NCBI RefSeq assembly: GCF_018474005.1 | Contig: NZ_JAHCSH010000002.1 | Span: 638,464-702,463 of the forward strand | Direction of reading: 5' to 3' | From: Curvibacter sp. CHRR-16 | GTDB lineage: Bacteria > Pseudomonadota > Gammaproteobacteria > Burkholderiales > Burkholderiaceae_C | Length of the DNA stretch: 64,000 nucleotides | Part shown: one piece after another, positions 10,080-19,351 of the stretch | How positions within the stretch are numbered: the stretch's first letter is position 1 | Layout of the letters: each line of letters starts with the position of its first letter | Program-made: the position numbers and the translations under genes | Notes under the pieces: model-generated | What the model was told of the DNA's origin: nothing | What the model saw: the letters and a program-made list of their open reading frames with translations, nothing else | Database searches by the model: none

Positions 10080-10445
10080 TTAGAACTGCAGGCCAGCTTC
10101 ACGCGCTGCCTCTGCCAATGCTTTAACACGGCCATGGTATGCAAAGCCAGAGCGATCAAACGCTACTTTCTCCACACCCGCAGCCTTGGCTTTTTCAGCC
10201 ACGCGCTTGCCGATCAGCACTGCTGCAGCGACGTTGCCGCCTTTGCCAGTAGTACCCAAAGTGGCACGCACATCTTTTTCTGCAGTCGATGCAGCAGCCA
10301 GAACCTTGCTACCGTCACCAGAGATAACGCTTGCATAGATATGCAAGTTGGTGCGTGTAACTGTCAGACGCGCTACGCCTTGGGAGGCGATACGAATGCG
10401 AGTTTGGCGTGCACGACGGAGACGTTGCTCTTTTTTAGTCAGCAT
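10080..10445 (-). CDS. rplR: 50S ribosomal protein L18
   Basis: 121 residues; uL18, which with L5 anchors 5S rRNA in the central protuberance. It has the basic N-terminus [15 protein letters not shown], then [16 protein letters not shown] and [21 protein letters not shown]. Eleven bases after rplF. Confidence 0.98.
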   Translation of the reverse strand: MLTKKEQRLRRARQTRIRIASQGVARLTVTRTNLHIYASVISGDGSKVLAAASTAEKDVRATLGTTGKGGNVAAAVLIGKRVAEKAKAAGVEKVAFDRSGFAYHGRVKALAEAAREAGLQF

Positions 10446-10456
10446 GATTACGACCC

Positions 10457-10990
10457 TTATTTCTTCTTGGTTTCTTTGATCGTTACTGTCTCGTCAGAGT
10501 AGCGAATACCCTTGCCCTTGTAGGGCTCTGGGGGACGCACTGCACGAATCTCAGCGGCGATCTGACCAACTACTTGGCGATCTGCACCCTTCAGGACGAT
10601 TTCAGTTGGCGATGGAGTGGCCACTGTCACACCTGTGGGCATGTCGATGTTCACAGGGTGTGAATAACCTACAGCCAAGTTCAATTTATTGCCTGCAGCT
10701 TGGGCTTTGTAACCCACGCCAATCAGGTTCAGCTTTTTCTCAAAGCCCTTGGTCACACCAACAACCATGTTGTTGACCAACTGGCGAACTGTGCCTGCCA
10801 TTGCATCAGCATCACGACTGTCGTTGACAGGCGTGAAAGACAGCTTGCCGCCTTCGTTGCTAATGGTTACGAGGCTGTTTTGGGGCAACTTCAACGTGCC
10901 ACCTGCACCCTTGACGCTAACTGCTTCAGCTGTCAGAGATACTTCCACGCCAGCAGGGATAGCTACTGGCAATTTTCCTACGCGGGACAT
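10457..10990 (-). CDS. rplF: 50S ribosomal protein L6
   Basis: 177 residues; uL6, two related alpha/beta domains near the factor-binding site. [17 protein letters not shown] at the start and the C-terminal signature [16 protein letters not shown] are diagnostic. It lies 23 bases after rpsH. Confidence 0.98.
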   Translation of the reverse strand: MSRVGKLPVAIPAGVEVSLTAEAVSVKGAGGTLKLPQNSLVTISNEGGKLSFTPVNDSRDADAMAGTVRQLVNNMVVGVTKGFEKKLNLIGVGYKAQAAGNKLNLAVGYSHPVNIDMPTGVTVATPSPTEIVLKGADRQVVGQIAAEIRAVRPPEPYKGKGIRYSDETVTIKETKKK

Positions 10991-11013
10991 TGTCTTAACT
11001 CCTCAAGCCAAAC

Positions 11014-11409
11014 TTATGCCACGTAGCACAGAACTTCACCACCGATGCCAGCAGCTCGCGCCTTGCGATCCGTCATGACACCCTTGGGTGTAGTAACGAT
11101 CGCAACGCCCAAACCATTTTGCACCTGCGGAATAGCATCTGCACCACGGTAAATACGCAAGCCAGGACGGCTCACACGCTCGATTTGCTCAATGACAGGA
11201 CGTCCAGCGTAGTACTTCAAAGCAATTTCCAATTCAGACTTTCCGTCTGCCGTGGATACTTTGAAGCCATCGATATAGCCTTCATCTTTCAGCACCTGAA
11301 CAATGGCCACCTTCACTTTGGAAGAGGGCACTTTCACGGTTGCTTTCGCTACCATTTGTGCATTGCGGATTCTGGTCAGCAGATCTGCAATGGGATCACT
11401 CATACTCAT
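11014..11409 (-). CDS. rpsH: 30S ribosomal protein S8
   Basis: 131 residues; uS8, binds the central domain of 16S rRNA and in enterobacteria represses the spc operon. It has [16 protein letters not shown] and the C-terminal [27 protein letters not shown] lies seven bases before the ATG at 11409; a second in-frame ATG two codons later is possible. Confidence 0.98.
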   Translation of the reverse strand: MSMSDPIADLLTRIRNAQMVAKATVKVPSSKVKVAIVQVLKDEGYIDGFKVSTADGKSELEIALKYYAGRPVIEQIERVSRPGLRIYRGADAIPQVQNGLGVAIVTTPKGVMTDRKARAAGIGGEVLCYVA

Positions 11410-11427
11410 TTTCGAATCTCCAGACGC

Positions 11428-11733
11428 TTACCAGCTTGCCTTGGTGATACCAGGGATCTCACCAGCGAATGCCATTTCACGAACTTTCGCACGGGCCAAG
11501 CCAAAATGCTTGAAAGTGCCACGTGGACGACCTGTAATCTCGCAACGGTTACGTTGGCGAGTAGGATTGGCGTTGCGAGGCAACTTTTGCAATGCCAAGC
11601 GAGCAGCAGCACGCTCTTCATCAGAACGCTTGCCATCAGCGGCAATTTCTTTGAGCTCCGCATGCTTTTTGGCGAATTTTTCCACCAACTTTGCACGCTT
11701 GAGTTCACGCTCAATTAAAGCAACTTTAGCCAC
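11428..11733 (-). CDS. rpsN: 30S ribosomal protein S14 (long, zinc-free form)
   Basis: 101 residues starting at GTG 11733 ([11 protein letters not shown]), with GAGG just upstream; an ATG 18 codons earlier would overlap the end of rplE and is rejected. The C-terminal half [25 protein letters not shown] is diagnostic. There is only one cysteine, so this is the C-minus long form. It lies eight bases after rplE. Confidence 0.96.
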   Translation of the reverse strand: MAKVALIERELKRAKLVEKFAKKHAELKEIAADGKRSDEERAAARLALQKLPRNANPTRQRNRCEITGRPRGTFKHFGLARAKVREMAFAGEIPGITKASW

Positions 11734-11741
11734 ACTGCACC

Positions 11742-12281
11742 TCAGTTCTTGAATGGGAAGCGGAAGCCTGCGAGCAATGCCTTGCATTCTTCGTCAGTCT
11801 TTGCTGTTGTTGTGATACTGATGTTCAGACCACGCAATGCATCCACCTTGTCGTATTCGATCTCAGGAAAGATGATCTGTTCTTTGACACCAATGTTGTA
11901 GTTACCACGGCCATCGAATGCACGACCAGAGATACCACGAAAGTCACGCACACGAGGCAGAGCAACCGTCACAAAGCGATCCAAGAATTCGTACATCTGC
12001 ACGCCACGCAACGTGACCATGCAGCCAATCGCTTGGCCTTCACGAATTTTGAAACCAGCAATAGCCTTCTTGGCTTTGGTCACAACAGGCTTTTGACCAG
12101 CAATTTTGGTCAAATCAGCCACAGCGTTTTCCATAACCTTCTTATCAGCAACCGCTTCGCTTACACCCATGTTCAGAGTGATTTTGGTCAAGCGAGGAAC
12201 TTCCATGGGGGACTTGTAGCCGAACTTTGCTGTCAGTTCAGGCGCCACTTTGTCACGATAGATATCTTGAAAACGTGCCAT
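11742..12281 (-). CDS. rplE: 50S ribosomal protein L5
   Basis: 179 residues; uL5, the 5S rRNA-binding protein of the central protuberance. It shows [31 protein letters not shown] and the [18 protein letters not shown] loop that contacts P-site tRNA and S13. Only two bases separate it from the rplX stop, which suggests coupled translation. Confidence 0.98.
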   Translation of the reverse strand: MARFQDIYRDKVAPELTAKFGYKSPMEVPRLTKITLNMGVSEAVADKKVMENAVADLTKIAGQKPVVTKAKKAIAGFKIREGQAIGCMVTLRGVQMYEFLDRFVTVALPRVRDFRGISGRAFDGRGNYNIGVKEQIIFPEIEYDKVDALRGLNISITTTAKTDEECKALLAGFRFPFKN

Positions 12282-12283
12282 TT

Positions 12284-12604
12284 TTAAGCCACCTTGATTT
12301 CTTCGCCGCTGGACTTGTAAACGCGCACGCGCTTGCCATCAGCCAAAACCTTCACGCCAACGCGATCGGCCTTGCCAGTCGTCGCATTGAAAATTGCCAC
12401 ATTGGACTGATGGATAGGCAAAGATTTCTCTTCAATACCACCAGTTGTGCCCTTCATGGGATTGGGCTTGACGTGCTTCTTCACCACATTCACACCCTCA
12501 ACCACTACGCGAGTTTCATTGGCACGCAGCGTCACAACGCCACGCTTACCCTTATCGCGTCCTGCGATGACGATTACTTCGTCGCCTTTGCGAATCTTGT
12601 TCAT
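12284..12604 (-). CDS. rplX: 50S ribosomal protein L24
   Basis: 106 residues; uL24, an assembly initiator of the large subunit. The N-terminal KOW motif is visible ([19 protein letters not shown]), followed by [26 protein letters not shown]. It follows rplN by eight bases. Confidence 0.98.
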   Translation of the reverse strand: MNKIRKGDEVIVIAGRDKGKRGVVTLRANETRVVVEGVNVVKKHVKPNPMKGTTGGIEEKSLPIHQSNVAIFNATTGKADRVGVKVLADGKRVRVYKSSGEEIKVA

Positions 12605-12612
12605 ACCAATCC

Positions 12613-12981
12613 TTACAGCACTTCAGGAGCCAAAGAAACGATCTTCATGAACTTTTCAGTACGCAATTCGCGTGTTACTGGTCCAAAGATACGTGTGCCA
12701 ATAGGCTCATGCTTGGCATTGAGCAGCACTGCTGCATTGCCGTCGAACTTCACCAAAGAACCATCTGCACGGCGAATGCCCTTTGCAGTGCGCACTACCA
12801 CAGCGTTGTAAATCTCGCCCTTCTTGACGCGACCACGTGGAGCTGCTTCTTTGATGCTGACTTTGATAATGTCGCCAACGCTAGCGTAGCGACGCTTGGA
12901 GCCACCCAACACCTTGATGCACAAGACAGACTTAGCACCAGTGTTGTCAGCCACTTCCAATCGAGATTCAGTTTGGATCAT
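12613..12981 (-). CDS. rplN: 50S ribosomal protein L14
   Basis: 122 residues starting [19 protein letters not shown], the universal uL14 start and exact family length; an upstream in-frame start 12 codons earlier is rejected. It is the first gene of this run. The genes that precede it in the E. coli S10 operon (rplP-rpmC-rpsQ) are not next to it; glpD is. It has its own promoter about 120 bases upstream. Confidence 0.97.
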   Translation of the reverse strand: MIQTESRLEVADNTGAKSVLCIKVLGGSKRRYASVGDIIKVSIKEAAPRGRVKKGEIYNAVVVRTAKGIRRADGSLVKFDGNAAVLLNAKHEPIGTRIFGPVTRELRTEKFMKIVSLAPEVL

Positions 12982-13085
12982 TTCAATATTCCCAACTTGC
13001 ACCAACCAATCCACCACGGATCAGCTTGGTCAGTCTTGGGCCTGTAAAGCCCTGCACTACTGCAAAGCCTTGTTAGGCAGAAAAC

Positions 13086-13107
13086 CACTTGCAAAAAAGC
13101 AAGTCCA
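13086..13107 (-). other. Short hairpin in the rplN leader
   Basis: ACTTGC and GCAAGT pair around a six-base homopolymer loop, just downstream of the predicted -10 and within or next to the start of the 5' untranslated region. The 120-base leader also holds two near copies of AGGCTTT/GGGCTTT. No known ribosomal-protein leader motif was recognised. Confidence 0.35.
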
Positions 13108-13109
13108 CT

Positions 13110-13139
13110 AATGTAGCAAATGCAAAGTACTACTGTCAA
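13110..13139 (-). promoter_or_regulatory. Sigma-70 promoter for the spc/alpha ribosomal operon
   Basis: On the minus strand a perfect -35 TTGACA (13139-13134) and a -10 TACATT (13115-13110) are 18 bases apart. The -35 overlaps the stop codon of glpD (13138-13136). Transcription would start near 13103, giving a leader of about 120 bases before rplN. Confidence 0.75.
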
Positions 13140-14728
13140 CAACTTTCTTGAAAAAAACCATAGCCCTTTGCCAACTCATTGAATTCCTGCAAAAAAGGAT
13201 CCGCCACCCCCTCCGAGCGAAGGATTGCGGCCACCGATTCCGCCACTTGCATGGCTTTTCGCGCATCAAGGAATAGCAGTCGACTACGCCGCGCCAACAC
13301 ATCCTCCACCGTGCGCGCATATTCGTAGCGCACAGCAAAACGTACCATAGCCTCAGTCAAGCCATCTACCAGATAAGTGTCACCACCTGGCAAAGCGTCT
13401 ACGCTGATGCGCTCCGAACCATATATATGTAAGCCTTGCTCTTGCGTCAGACGCCCCCCCATTTGCGCACCCACCAACGGCAACTGTGCTGTTCGACCTG
13501 CCCCACAATCCGACAGCAAGCCCGCCGATGCGCACTTGGCGAGCACATCTTCAGCCATAGCGCGGTAGGTCGTCCATTTACCGCCCGTCACTGTAACCAG
13601 ACCTGTTTGGGACACATCAACCGTGTGCTCGCGGCTAATCGATTTTGTCCCCCCATACCCCGAACTTTGCGGCTTGACCAGAGGACGCAAGCCCACCCAG
13701 ACACTGCGCACATCGCTACGCAGGGGTCGGCGTTGCAAATAGTTGGCCGACTCTCGCAAGATGAAATCAATTTCCTCCTCAAACGCTTGAGGCTCCAACG
13801 GCATATTCGAGCGCTGCGTGTCTGTCGTGCCCAAAATCACCTTTCCCAGCCACGGCACAGCAAACAGGACGCGGCCATCGGATGTTTTGGGCACCATCAA
13901 GGCCTTATCACCGAGCAGAAACCCTCTATCCACCACCAAATGCACTCCTTGGCTGGGCGTTACCAAGGGCTCCGTCGCCCGGTTACCATGCGCGCCATCG
14001 GGCGTGCGCAATGCATCAACCCAGACACCGGTGGCATTGATCACGCAACGCGCACGAATCGCCCCCGATGCGCCCCCTAGGGCATCAACCCAACGTACAC
14101 CACTGACACGTCCAGCCTCGTATTCCAGCGAATCCACTCGACAGTAATTCAGCGCCAACGCTCCTTCTCGGGCGGCGGTGCGAGCCAGAGCCAATGCCAA
14201 ACGTGCATCGTCAAACTGACCATCCCAGTACTGAACACCGCCACACAAACCCTGCTGCTTAACCCCCGGTATTGCCAGCAGCGTTTGCGCCTTGGACAGC
14301 AACCGCGTACGCCCCAACCCAGCCTTACCCGCCAGCAAGTCATACAGCGCCAAGCCCGCACCGTAAAACAACTGATCCCAGCGCCGGTACACCGGCACCA
14401 CAAACGGCAATGGCTGCGCCAAGTGAGGCGCATTGCGCAGCAAAGTGCTGCGCTCGTGTAAGGCCTCGTACACCAAGCTGATGTTGCCTTGCGCCAAATA
14501 GCGCACGCCGCCATGCACCAGCTTGGTCGCCCTAGACGATGTGCCTTTGGCGAAATCATGCGCTTCCAGCAAAACCACTTTGTGACCGCGACTAGCCGCA
14601 TCCAGCGCTACACCCAAGCCAGTAGCTCCACCACCCACCACCAACACGTCGCACTCCGTGGTCGATTGCAATTTCTGCAGCAAAGCACCGCGGTCGGTAG
14701 GCAAAGGAGAAGCAGGGTTAGTAGTCAT
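13136..14728 (-). CDS. glpD: Aerobic glycerol-3-phosphate dehydrogenase
   Basis: 530 residues; a membrane-associated FAD enzyme that oxidises sn-glycerol-3-phosphate to dihydroxyacetone phosphate and feeds quinone. The dinucleotide motif GGGATG is at 32-37, followed by GTSSRATKLVHGGVRYL, a hallmark of the GlpD family. The DAO fold and the C-terminal helical domain are complete. It diverges from glpR-glpK across 80 bases of operator-like repeats. Its stop codon is shared with the -35 of the ribosomal promoter, so read-through from glpD could reach the ribosomal genes. Confidence 0.94.
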   Translation of the reverse strand: MTTNPASPLPTDRGALLQKLQSTTECDVLVVGGGATGLGVALDAASRGHKVVLLEAHDFAKGTSSRATKLVHGGVRYLAQGNISLVYEALHERSTLLRNAPHLAQPLPFVVPVYRRWDQLFYGAGLALYDLLAGKAGLGRTRLLSKAQTLLAIPGVKQQGLCGGVQYWDGQFDDARLALALARTAAREGALALNYCRVDSLEYEAGRVSGVRWVDALGGASGAIRARCVINATGVWVDALRTPDGAHGNRATEPLVTPSQGVHLVVDRGFLLGDKALMVPKTSDGRVLFAVPWLGKVILGTTDTQRSNMPLEPQAFEEEIDFILRESANYLQRRPLRSDVRSVWVGLRPLVKPQSSGYGGTKSISREHTVDVSQTGLVTVTGGKWTTYRAMAEDVLAKCASAGLLSDCGAGRTAQLPLVGAQMGGRLTQEQGLHIYGSERISVDALPGGDTYLVDGLTEAMVRFAVRYEYARTVEDVLARRSRLLFLDARKAMQVAESVAAILRSEGVADPFLQEFNELAKGYGFFQESC

Positions 14729-14742
14729 AGCGCAAACAGTAT

Positions 14743-14810
14743 TTGTTCCATAGAATTCGAATTGTTCCTTATTTTTCGTTTTTTATCCAGTTAGGAACAA
14801 TACCGAACAT
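14743..14810. promoter_or_regulatory. Repeated GlpR-like operator half-sites between glpD and glpR
   Basis: The divergent promoter region holds TTGTTCC at 14743-14749 and 14762-14768 and its inverse GGAACAA at 14794-14800. A related CGAACAT at 14804-14810 overlaps the glpR start codon. DeoR-family GlpR is known to bind TGTTCG-type inverted repeats, so these are probable operators for both directions. The match to the enterobacterial consensus is partial (CC for CG). Confidence 0.6.
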
Positions 14811-15573
14811 GCAGCACCATCCACGCCACACCCAAATCGTCCAAACTGTAGAGCGACTCGGACATGCCAGCGTTGAAGAGTTGGCAAGCCAATTGGGAGT
14901 TACCGTGCAAACGGTGCGGCGCGACATTCAAAAACTGGCCGCAGCAGGTTTGGTGCGGCGCTTTCATGGCGGTGCACGGGCGGCCGTATCCACCACGGAA
15001 AACTTGGCCCATACCCAACGCGAAACCCTGCATGCGCACGACAAGCAGCGCATTGCACGGCGCATTGCAGCCGATGTGCCCAACGACTGCTCACTCATCC
15101 TGAACGTGGGCACTACCGCAGAAGCTGTGGCCCGCGAACTGCTGCAGCACCAAGGCTTGCGCGTGCTCACCAACAACCTGAACATCGCCACCACCTTGTG
15201 CAGCAACCCGTCCTGCGAAGTGATCGTGGCAGGAGGCGTCGTCAGGGCCCGCGATCACGCCATCATTGGCGAAGCCGCTGTGGACTTTGTGCGCCAGTTC
15301 AAGGTGGACATTGCCATCATTGGCATTTCTGGCATCGAGGGGGACGGCACTCTGCGCGACTACGACTACCGCGAGGTGAAAGTGGCTCAAACCATCATGC
15401 AACACGCTCGCGAAGTATGGCTGGTAGCGGACAGCAGCAAATTCAACCGCCCTGCCATGGTGCAGGTGGGGCAATTGGCACAACTAGACCGTCTGTATAC
15501 CAATGCCATCCCACCCGAACCCTTTACCCGCCTGCTTGATGAAGCAGGCGTGCAGCTAGTGATCAGCAACTAA
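14809..15573 (+). CDS. glpR: DeoR-family glycerol-3-phosphate regulon repressor
   Basis: 254 residues. The N-terminal winged helix-turn-helix is clear (VEELASQLGVTVQTVRRDIQKLAAAGLVRRFHGGA). The C-terminal sugar-phosphate sensor domain has the DeoR signature NVGTTAEAVARELL and GISGIEGDGTLRDYD. Placement between glpD and glpK supports GlpR, which releases DNA on binding glycerol-3-phosphate. The start is taken at ATG 14809; upstream in-frame codons run through the operators and are unlikely. Confidence 0.9.
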   Translation: MQHHPRHTQIVQTVERLGHASVEELASQLGVTVQTVRRDIQKLAAAGLVRRFHGGARAAVSTTENLAHTQRETLHAHDKQRIARRIAADVPNDCSLILNVGTTAEAVARELLQHQGLRVLTNNLNIATTLCSNPSCEVIVAGGVVRARDHAIIGEAAVDFVRQFKVDIAIIGISGIEGDGTLRDYDYREVKVAQTIMQHAREVWLVADSSKFNRPAMVQVGQLAQLDRLYTNAIPPEPFTRLLDEAGVQLVISN

Positions 15574-15603
15574 GGCCCCCCCTATCAACCCGAAGAGACA
15601 ACC

Positions 15604-17112
15604 ATGGCACACCAAGCCCCCTATACCTTGGCCCTAGACCAAGGCACATCCAGTTCGCGCAGCATCGTGTTTGATCGCTTAGGCACACCCGTCGCCATGG
15701 CACAAAAAGAGCTGACCCAGCACTACCCGCAGCCGGGCTGGGTAGAGCACGATGCCCTAGAAATTTGGCGCATCCAACTGGCTACCGCACGCGAAGCGAT
15801 TGCTCGAGCAGGGTTGCAACCCCAAGACATACACGCCATTGGCATCACCAACCAGCGCGAGACCACCGTGCTGTGGAATCGCAAAACCGGACTACCCGTG
15901 CACCACGCCATCGTGTGGCAAGACCGCCGCGCCGAGCCAGTGTGCGCCCAATTGCGCAGCCAAGGCATGGCCCACACCATCCAGCAAAAAACCGGCCTAC
16001 TCATAGACGCCTACTTCTCTGCGACCAAACTGCAATGGTTACTGGACAACGTGCCCAACGCCCGTGCACAGGCCGAAGCAGGAGAGCTGGCCTTTGGCAC
16101 CATAGACACATGGCTGATGTGGAACCTCACCGCAGGCCGAGCGCACGCCACCGACGTGAGCAATGCCGCGCGCACCATGCTCTTCAACGTGCACAGCAAC
16201 CAATGGGACACTGAACTGCTGCAAGCCCTGCGTATCCCCGCTGCGGTATTGCCAACCGTGCACCCATCGAGCCACCGCTATGGCGACACCGACGCGGCCC
16301 TTTTGGGCCACAGCATCACCATTGGCGGCGTTGCAGGCGATCAGCAAAGCGCCCTGTTTGGCCAAGCCTGCTTCGCCCCCGGCATGGCCAAAAACACCTA
16401 TGGCACCGGGTGCTTCATGCTCATGCACTGCGGCACACAATTCCAAACTTCGCACAACGGCCTACTCACCACCAGCGCAGCGCAAACCACCGCGCAAGCC
16501 CAGTTTGCGCTGGAAGGCAGCGTATTCGTGGGCGGAGCCGTCGTGCAGTGGCTGCGCGATGGTCTCAATGCCATCCAAGCCAGTGGAGAAGTACAAGCCT
16601 TGGCGCAAAGCGTGCCCGATTCAGGAGGCGTCATCGTGGTTCCGGCCTTCACCGGCTTGGGGGCACCCTACTGGCAGCCCGATGCCCGTGGCTGCATCAC
16701 AGGCCTGACCCGAGGCAGCACACTGGCGCACATTGCCCGCGCATCGCTGGAGAGCATCGCCTTCCAAAGCGCGGCTTTGCTGCAAGCCATGGCCAAAGAC
16801 GCGCACAACCACCACACCCAAGCGGTGAGCGAACTGCGCGTGGACGGGGGCGCTTGTGTCAACGACTTGCTGATGCAATTCCAATCCGACCTGCTGGGCA
16901 TCCCCGTAGTGCGCCCAGCTGTCACCGAAACCACCGCCTTGGGCGCAGCTTACTTGGCAGGGCTCACCACTGGCCTCTACAGCAGCACCGAAGAAATCGC
17001 CAGCCTGTGGCGCGCAGAGCGTCGCTTCCTACCGACCATGGCACCAGAACGCGCCCAAAAGCGCATGGCGGCATGGGAGCACGCCGTGCGCCAAGCCACC
17101 TTACCCGCCTAA
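15604..17112 (+). CDS. glpK: Glycerol kinase
   Basis: 502 residues, family length; FGGY-family kinase that phosphorylates glycerol with ATP. It begins [17 protein letters not shown] (phosphate loop). It also has [27 protein letters not shown] with the substrate region, and the nucleotide-binding [13 protein letters not shown] and [17 protein letters not shown]. It starts 30 bases after glpR with AGAGA upstream. No glycerol facilitator (glpF) accompanies it in this cluster. Confidence 0.96.
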   Translation: MAHQAPYTLALDQGTSSSRSIVFDRLGTPVAMAQKELTQHYPQPGWVEHDALEIWRIQLATAREAIARAGLQPQDIHAIGITNQRETTVLWNRKTGLPVHHAIVWQDRRAEPVCAQLRSQGMAHTIQQKTGLLIDAYFSATKLQWLLDNVPNARAQAEAGELAFGTIDTWLMWNLTAGRAHATDVSNAARTMLFNVHSNQWDTELLQALRIPAAVLPTVHPSSHRYGDTDAALLGHSITIGGVAGDQQSALFGQACFAPGMAKNTYGTGCFMLMHCGTQFQTSHNGLLTTSAAQTTAQAQFALEGSVFVGGAVVQWLRDGLNAIQASGEVQALAQSVPDSGGVIVVPAFTGLGAPYWQPDARGCITGLTRGSTLAHIARASLESIAFQSAALLQAMAKDAHNHHTQAVSELRVDGGACVNDLLMQFQSDLLGIPVVRPAVTETTALGAAYLAGLTTGLYSSTEEIASLWRAERRFLPTMAPERAQKRMAAWEHAVRQATLPA

Positions 17113-17219
17113 GCACCACGACCGGTCGTCCCACAAGCGCCCCACCCTAACGATGACCACCTTGCGGTAGCGCAAAAATGGCGCACATACAGCGCTTGGC
17201 TTCGTACATGGCAAACGAA

Positions 17220-17234
17220 TGAGAATTCATATCA
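17220..17234. promoter_or_regulatory. Fur box upstream of efeU
   Basis: TGAGAATTCATATCA matches the 7-1-7 Fur consensus (TGATAAT-n-ATTATCA) at most positions; I count three mismatches in 14. It lies about 50 bases before the efeU start. Iron-dependent repression by Fur is expected for this operon. Confidence 0.72.
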
Positions 17235-17282
17235 TTTAGAATGTTACTCCTCCTCATCGTGAGGAGGCTCACCATTCTGTTT

Positions 17283-18128
17283 ATGCTGATTCCATTTCTC
17301 ATCATGTACCGCGAGGGCTTGGAAGCTGCCCTCATCGTGGCCATTGTGGCCAGCTACTTGCGCCAAAGCGGCCAAGGTCGGTGGCTTCCCGCTGTGGGCT
17401 TTGGGATAGTCAGCGCAGCAGGACTGTGCCTTGCGCTGGGCTTGTATATGAACCATGTGCAAAGCGAATTTCCGCAAAAACAGCAAGAGCTGTTTGAAGC
17501 CATCGTGGCATTGATTGCGACCGGCATGCTCACCTCCATGGTGTTTTGGATGCGCTCGCACGCCCAATCCATCAAGGGTGAACTGCACCACGCCATAGAC
17601 GCAGCGCTGCAGCGCCATCACCGCCAAGCTGTGGGCATCGTCGCCTTGGTGTTCTTGGCCGTGGGGCGCGAAGGACTGGAATCCGTCTTTTTCCTGCTCG
17701 CGGCCTTCCAGCAAGATGTCGGCATTTACGCCCCCATCGGTGCCGTGCTGGGCTTGGCCGCAGCGGTGGCCAGTGGCGTACTGATCTACCGCGGTAGCCT
17801 GCGCCTGAATCTGCGCGTCTTCTTCCAGTGGAGCAGCATCTTTATCTTGTTCGTGGCGGCAGGACTGCTCAGCAGCGCACTCAAAGCCTTCCACGAAGCA
17901 GGCCTGTGGAATCACCTGCAAGACCACGCCTACAACCTCAGCGCAGTGCTGCCTAACGGCAGCGTAGTGGGCGTGTTGCTGGGCGCCTTATTCGGCTACC
18001 AAGACAGCCCCGCTATTGGTGAAGTGCTGATCTGGATCGCCTACATCGTGCCAGCACTGTGGTGGTTTATCGCCGGACAAAAACAAGCCCCAAGCGCTGC
18101 GCCCGCAGCCCAAGCACAAGCGCGCTGA
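17283..18128 (+). CDS. efeU: EfeU/FTR1-family iron permease
   Basis: 281 residues with about seven membrane helices; the permease of the EfeUOB iron importer, related to yeast Ftr1p. Both REGLE iron-binding motifs are present, one near the N-terminus (YREGLEAALIVAI) and one mid-protein (GREGLESVFFLL). The start is uncertain: ATG 17283 is 15 bases after AGGAGG, with non-ATG codons closer. It heads efeU-efeO-efeB-cytb561, preceded by a Fur box. Confidence 0.93.
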   Translation: MLIPFLIMYREGLEAALIVAIVASYLRQSGQGRWLPAVGFGIVSAAGLCLALGLYMNHVQSEFPQKQQELFEAIVALIATGMLTSMVFWMRSHAQSIKGELHHAIDAALQRHHRQAVGIVALVFLAVGREGLESVFFLLAAFQQDVGIYAPIGAVLGLAAAVASGVLIYRGSLRLNLRVFFQWSSIFILFVAAGLLSSALKAFHEAGLWNHLQDHAYNLSAVLPNGSVVGVLLGALFGYQDSPAIGEVLIWIAYIVPALWWFIAGQKQAPSAAPAAQAQAR

Positions 18129-18167
18129 TCGCCAAGGCGCACACCGTATTTTTGGAGAAAGTGCAAT

Positions 18168-19337
18168 ATGCAACGCAAACTCGTGAAGACCCTGCCCTCC
18201 GTGGCATTGCTGGCAGCTCTGGCCACCCTGAGCGCCTGCCAGAAAAATGAACCCGCAGCCACGCCTGCAGCCCCCGCAGCAGCCGAAAAGCCTGCTGACA
18301 CCGCCATCACCGTGACCGTGACCGACAAGGGCTGCGACCCCAGCACCCTGAGCGTGCCATCGGGCAAACGCACTTTCAAAATCATCAACAAGAGCCAGCA
18401 AGCGCTGGAGTGGGAAATCCTCAAGGGTGTGATGGTGGTCGAAGAGCGTGAAAACATCGCCCCCGGCTTCACCCAAACCCTGACAGCCACTTTGGAGCAA
18501 GGCGAATACGACATCACCTGCGGCCTGCTCACCAATCCCAAAGGCAAGCTGACCGTGACTGCGGGTGACGCCGTCCAAAGCAACGGCCCTGCCATTGCCG
18601 AACTGCAGCCCGCACTGGAAGCCTACAAACAATACGTGGCCCAAGAGTCCGATGCCTTTGTGACCATGACCGAAAAGTTCGTCAAAGCCATCAAGGCCGG
18701 CAAGCTCAAAGAAGCCCAAGCCCTGTACCCACAAGCGCGCGTGCACTACGAGCGCATTGAGCCTATCGCCGAACTGTTCAGCGACTTGGACGGCGCCATC
18801 GACGCCCGTGCCGACGACTTCGAGAAGAAAGAACAAGACCCCACTTTCACTGGCTACCACCGCCTCGAGTACGCGCTGTTTGAGCAAAAAACCACCAAAG
18901 GCCAAGGCGAAATCGCGGACAAATTATTGGAAGACGTGAAGGCACTCAAAGAGCGCATCAGCCAACTGGCCCTGCCGGCAGGCAAGGTAGTGGGTGGCGC
19001 GGCGGCACTGATTGAAGAAGTGGCCTCCGGCAAGATCAGTGGCGAAGAAGACCGCTACAGCCACACCGATCTGTGGGACTTCAACTCCAACGTAGAAGGT
19101 GCCAAGAAAGTGGTCGATCTGCTGCGCCCCTTGCTGGACAAGCGTGATGCCGAACTGCTCAAACGCGTCGATGCCAACTTCGCCGAAGTGGACGCCCTCT
19201 TGGCCAAATACCGCAGCGGCAAGGGCTTCAAAGACTACGGCTCGTTGACCGAAGCCGACAAGACCGCCATGAAAGGCCCCATCACCGCGCTGGCAGAAGA
19301 CCTGTCCAAGCTGCGCGGCACTTTGGGCTTGGAATAA
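18168..19337 (+). CDS. efeO: EfeO-type periplasmic iron-binding lipoprotein (cupredoxin + M75)
   Basis: 389 residues. The N-terminal signal ends in a lipobox (LSAC, C24), followed by an Ala/Pro linker. A cupredoxin-like domain (about 45-135) leads to the helical EfeO/peptidase-M75 (imelysin) domain (about 140-385), with the metal-binding HxxE motif in GYHRLEYALFEQ. It delivers iron to EfeU; in E. coli EfeO is soluble, so a lipid anchor here is a small difference. 39 bases after efeU. Confidence 0.93.
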   Translation: MQRKLVKTLPSVALLAALATLSACQKNEPAATPAAPAAAEKPADTAITVTVTDKGCDPSTLSVPSGKRTFKIINKSQQALEWEILKGVMVVEERENIAPGFTQTLTATLEQGEYDITCGLLTNPKGKLTVTAGDAVQSNGPAIAELQPALEAYKQYVAQESDAFVTMTEKFVKAIKAGKLKEAQALYPQARVHYERIEPIAELFSDLDGAIDARADDFEKKEQDPTFTGYHRLEYALFEQKTTKGQGEIADKLLEDVKALKERISQLALPAGKVVGGAAALIEEVASGKISGEEDRYSHTDLWDFNSNVEGAKKVVDLLRPLLDKRDAELLKRVDANFAEVDALLAKYRSGKGFKDYGSLTEADKTAMKGPITALAEDLSKLRGTLGLE

Positions 19338-19351
19338 GCCCTCAAGTCACC

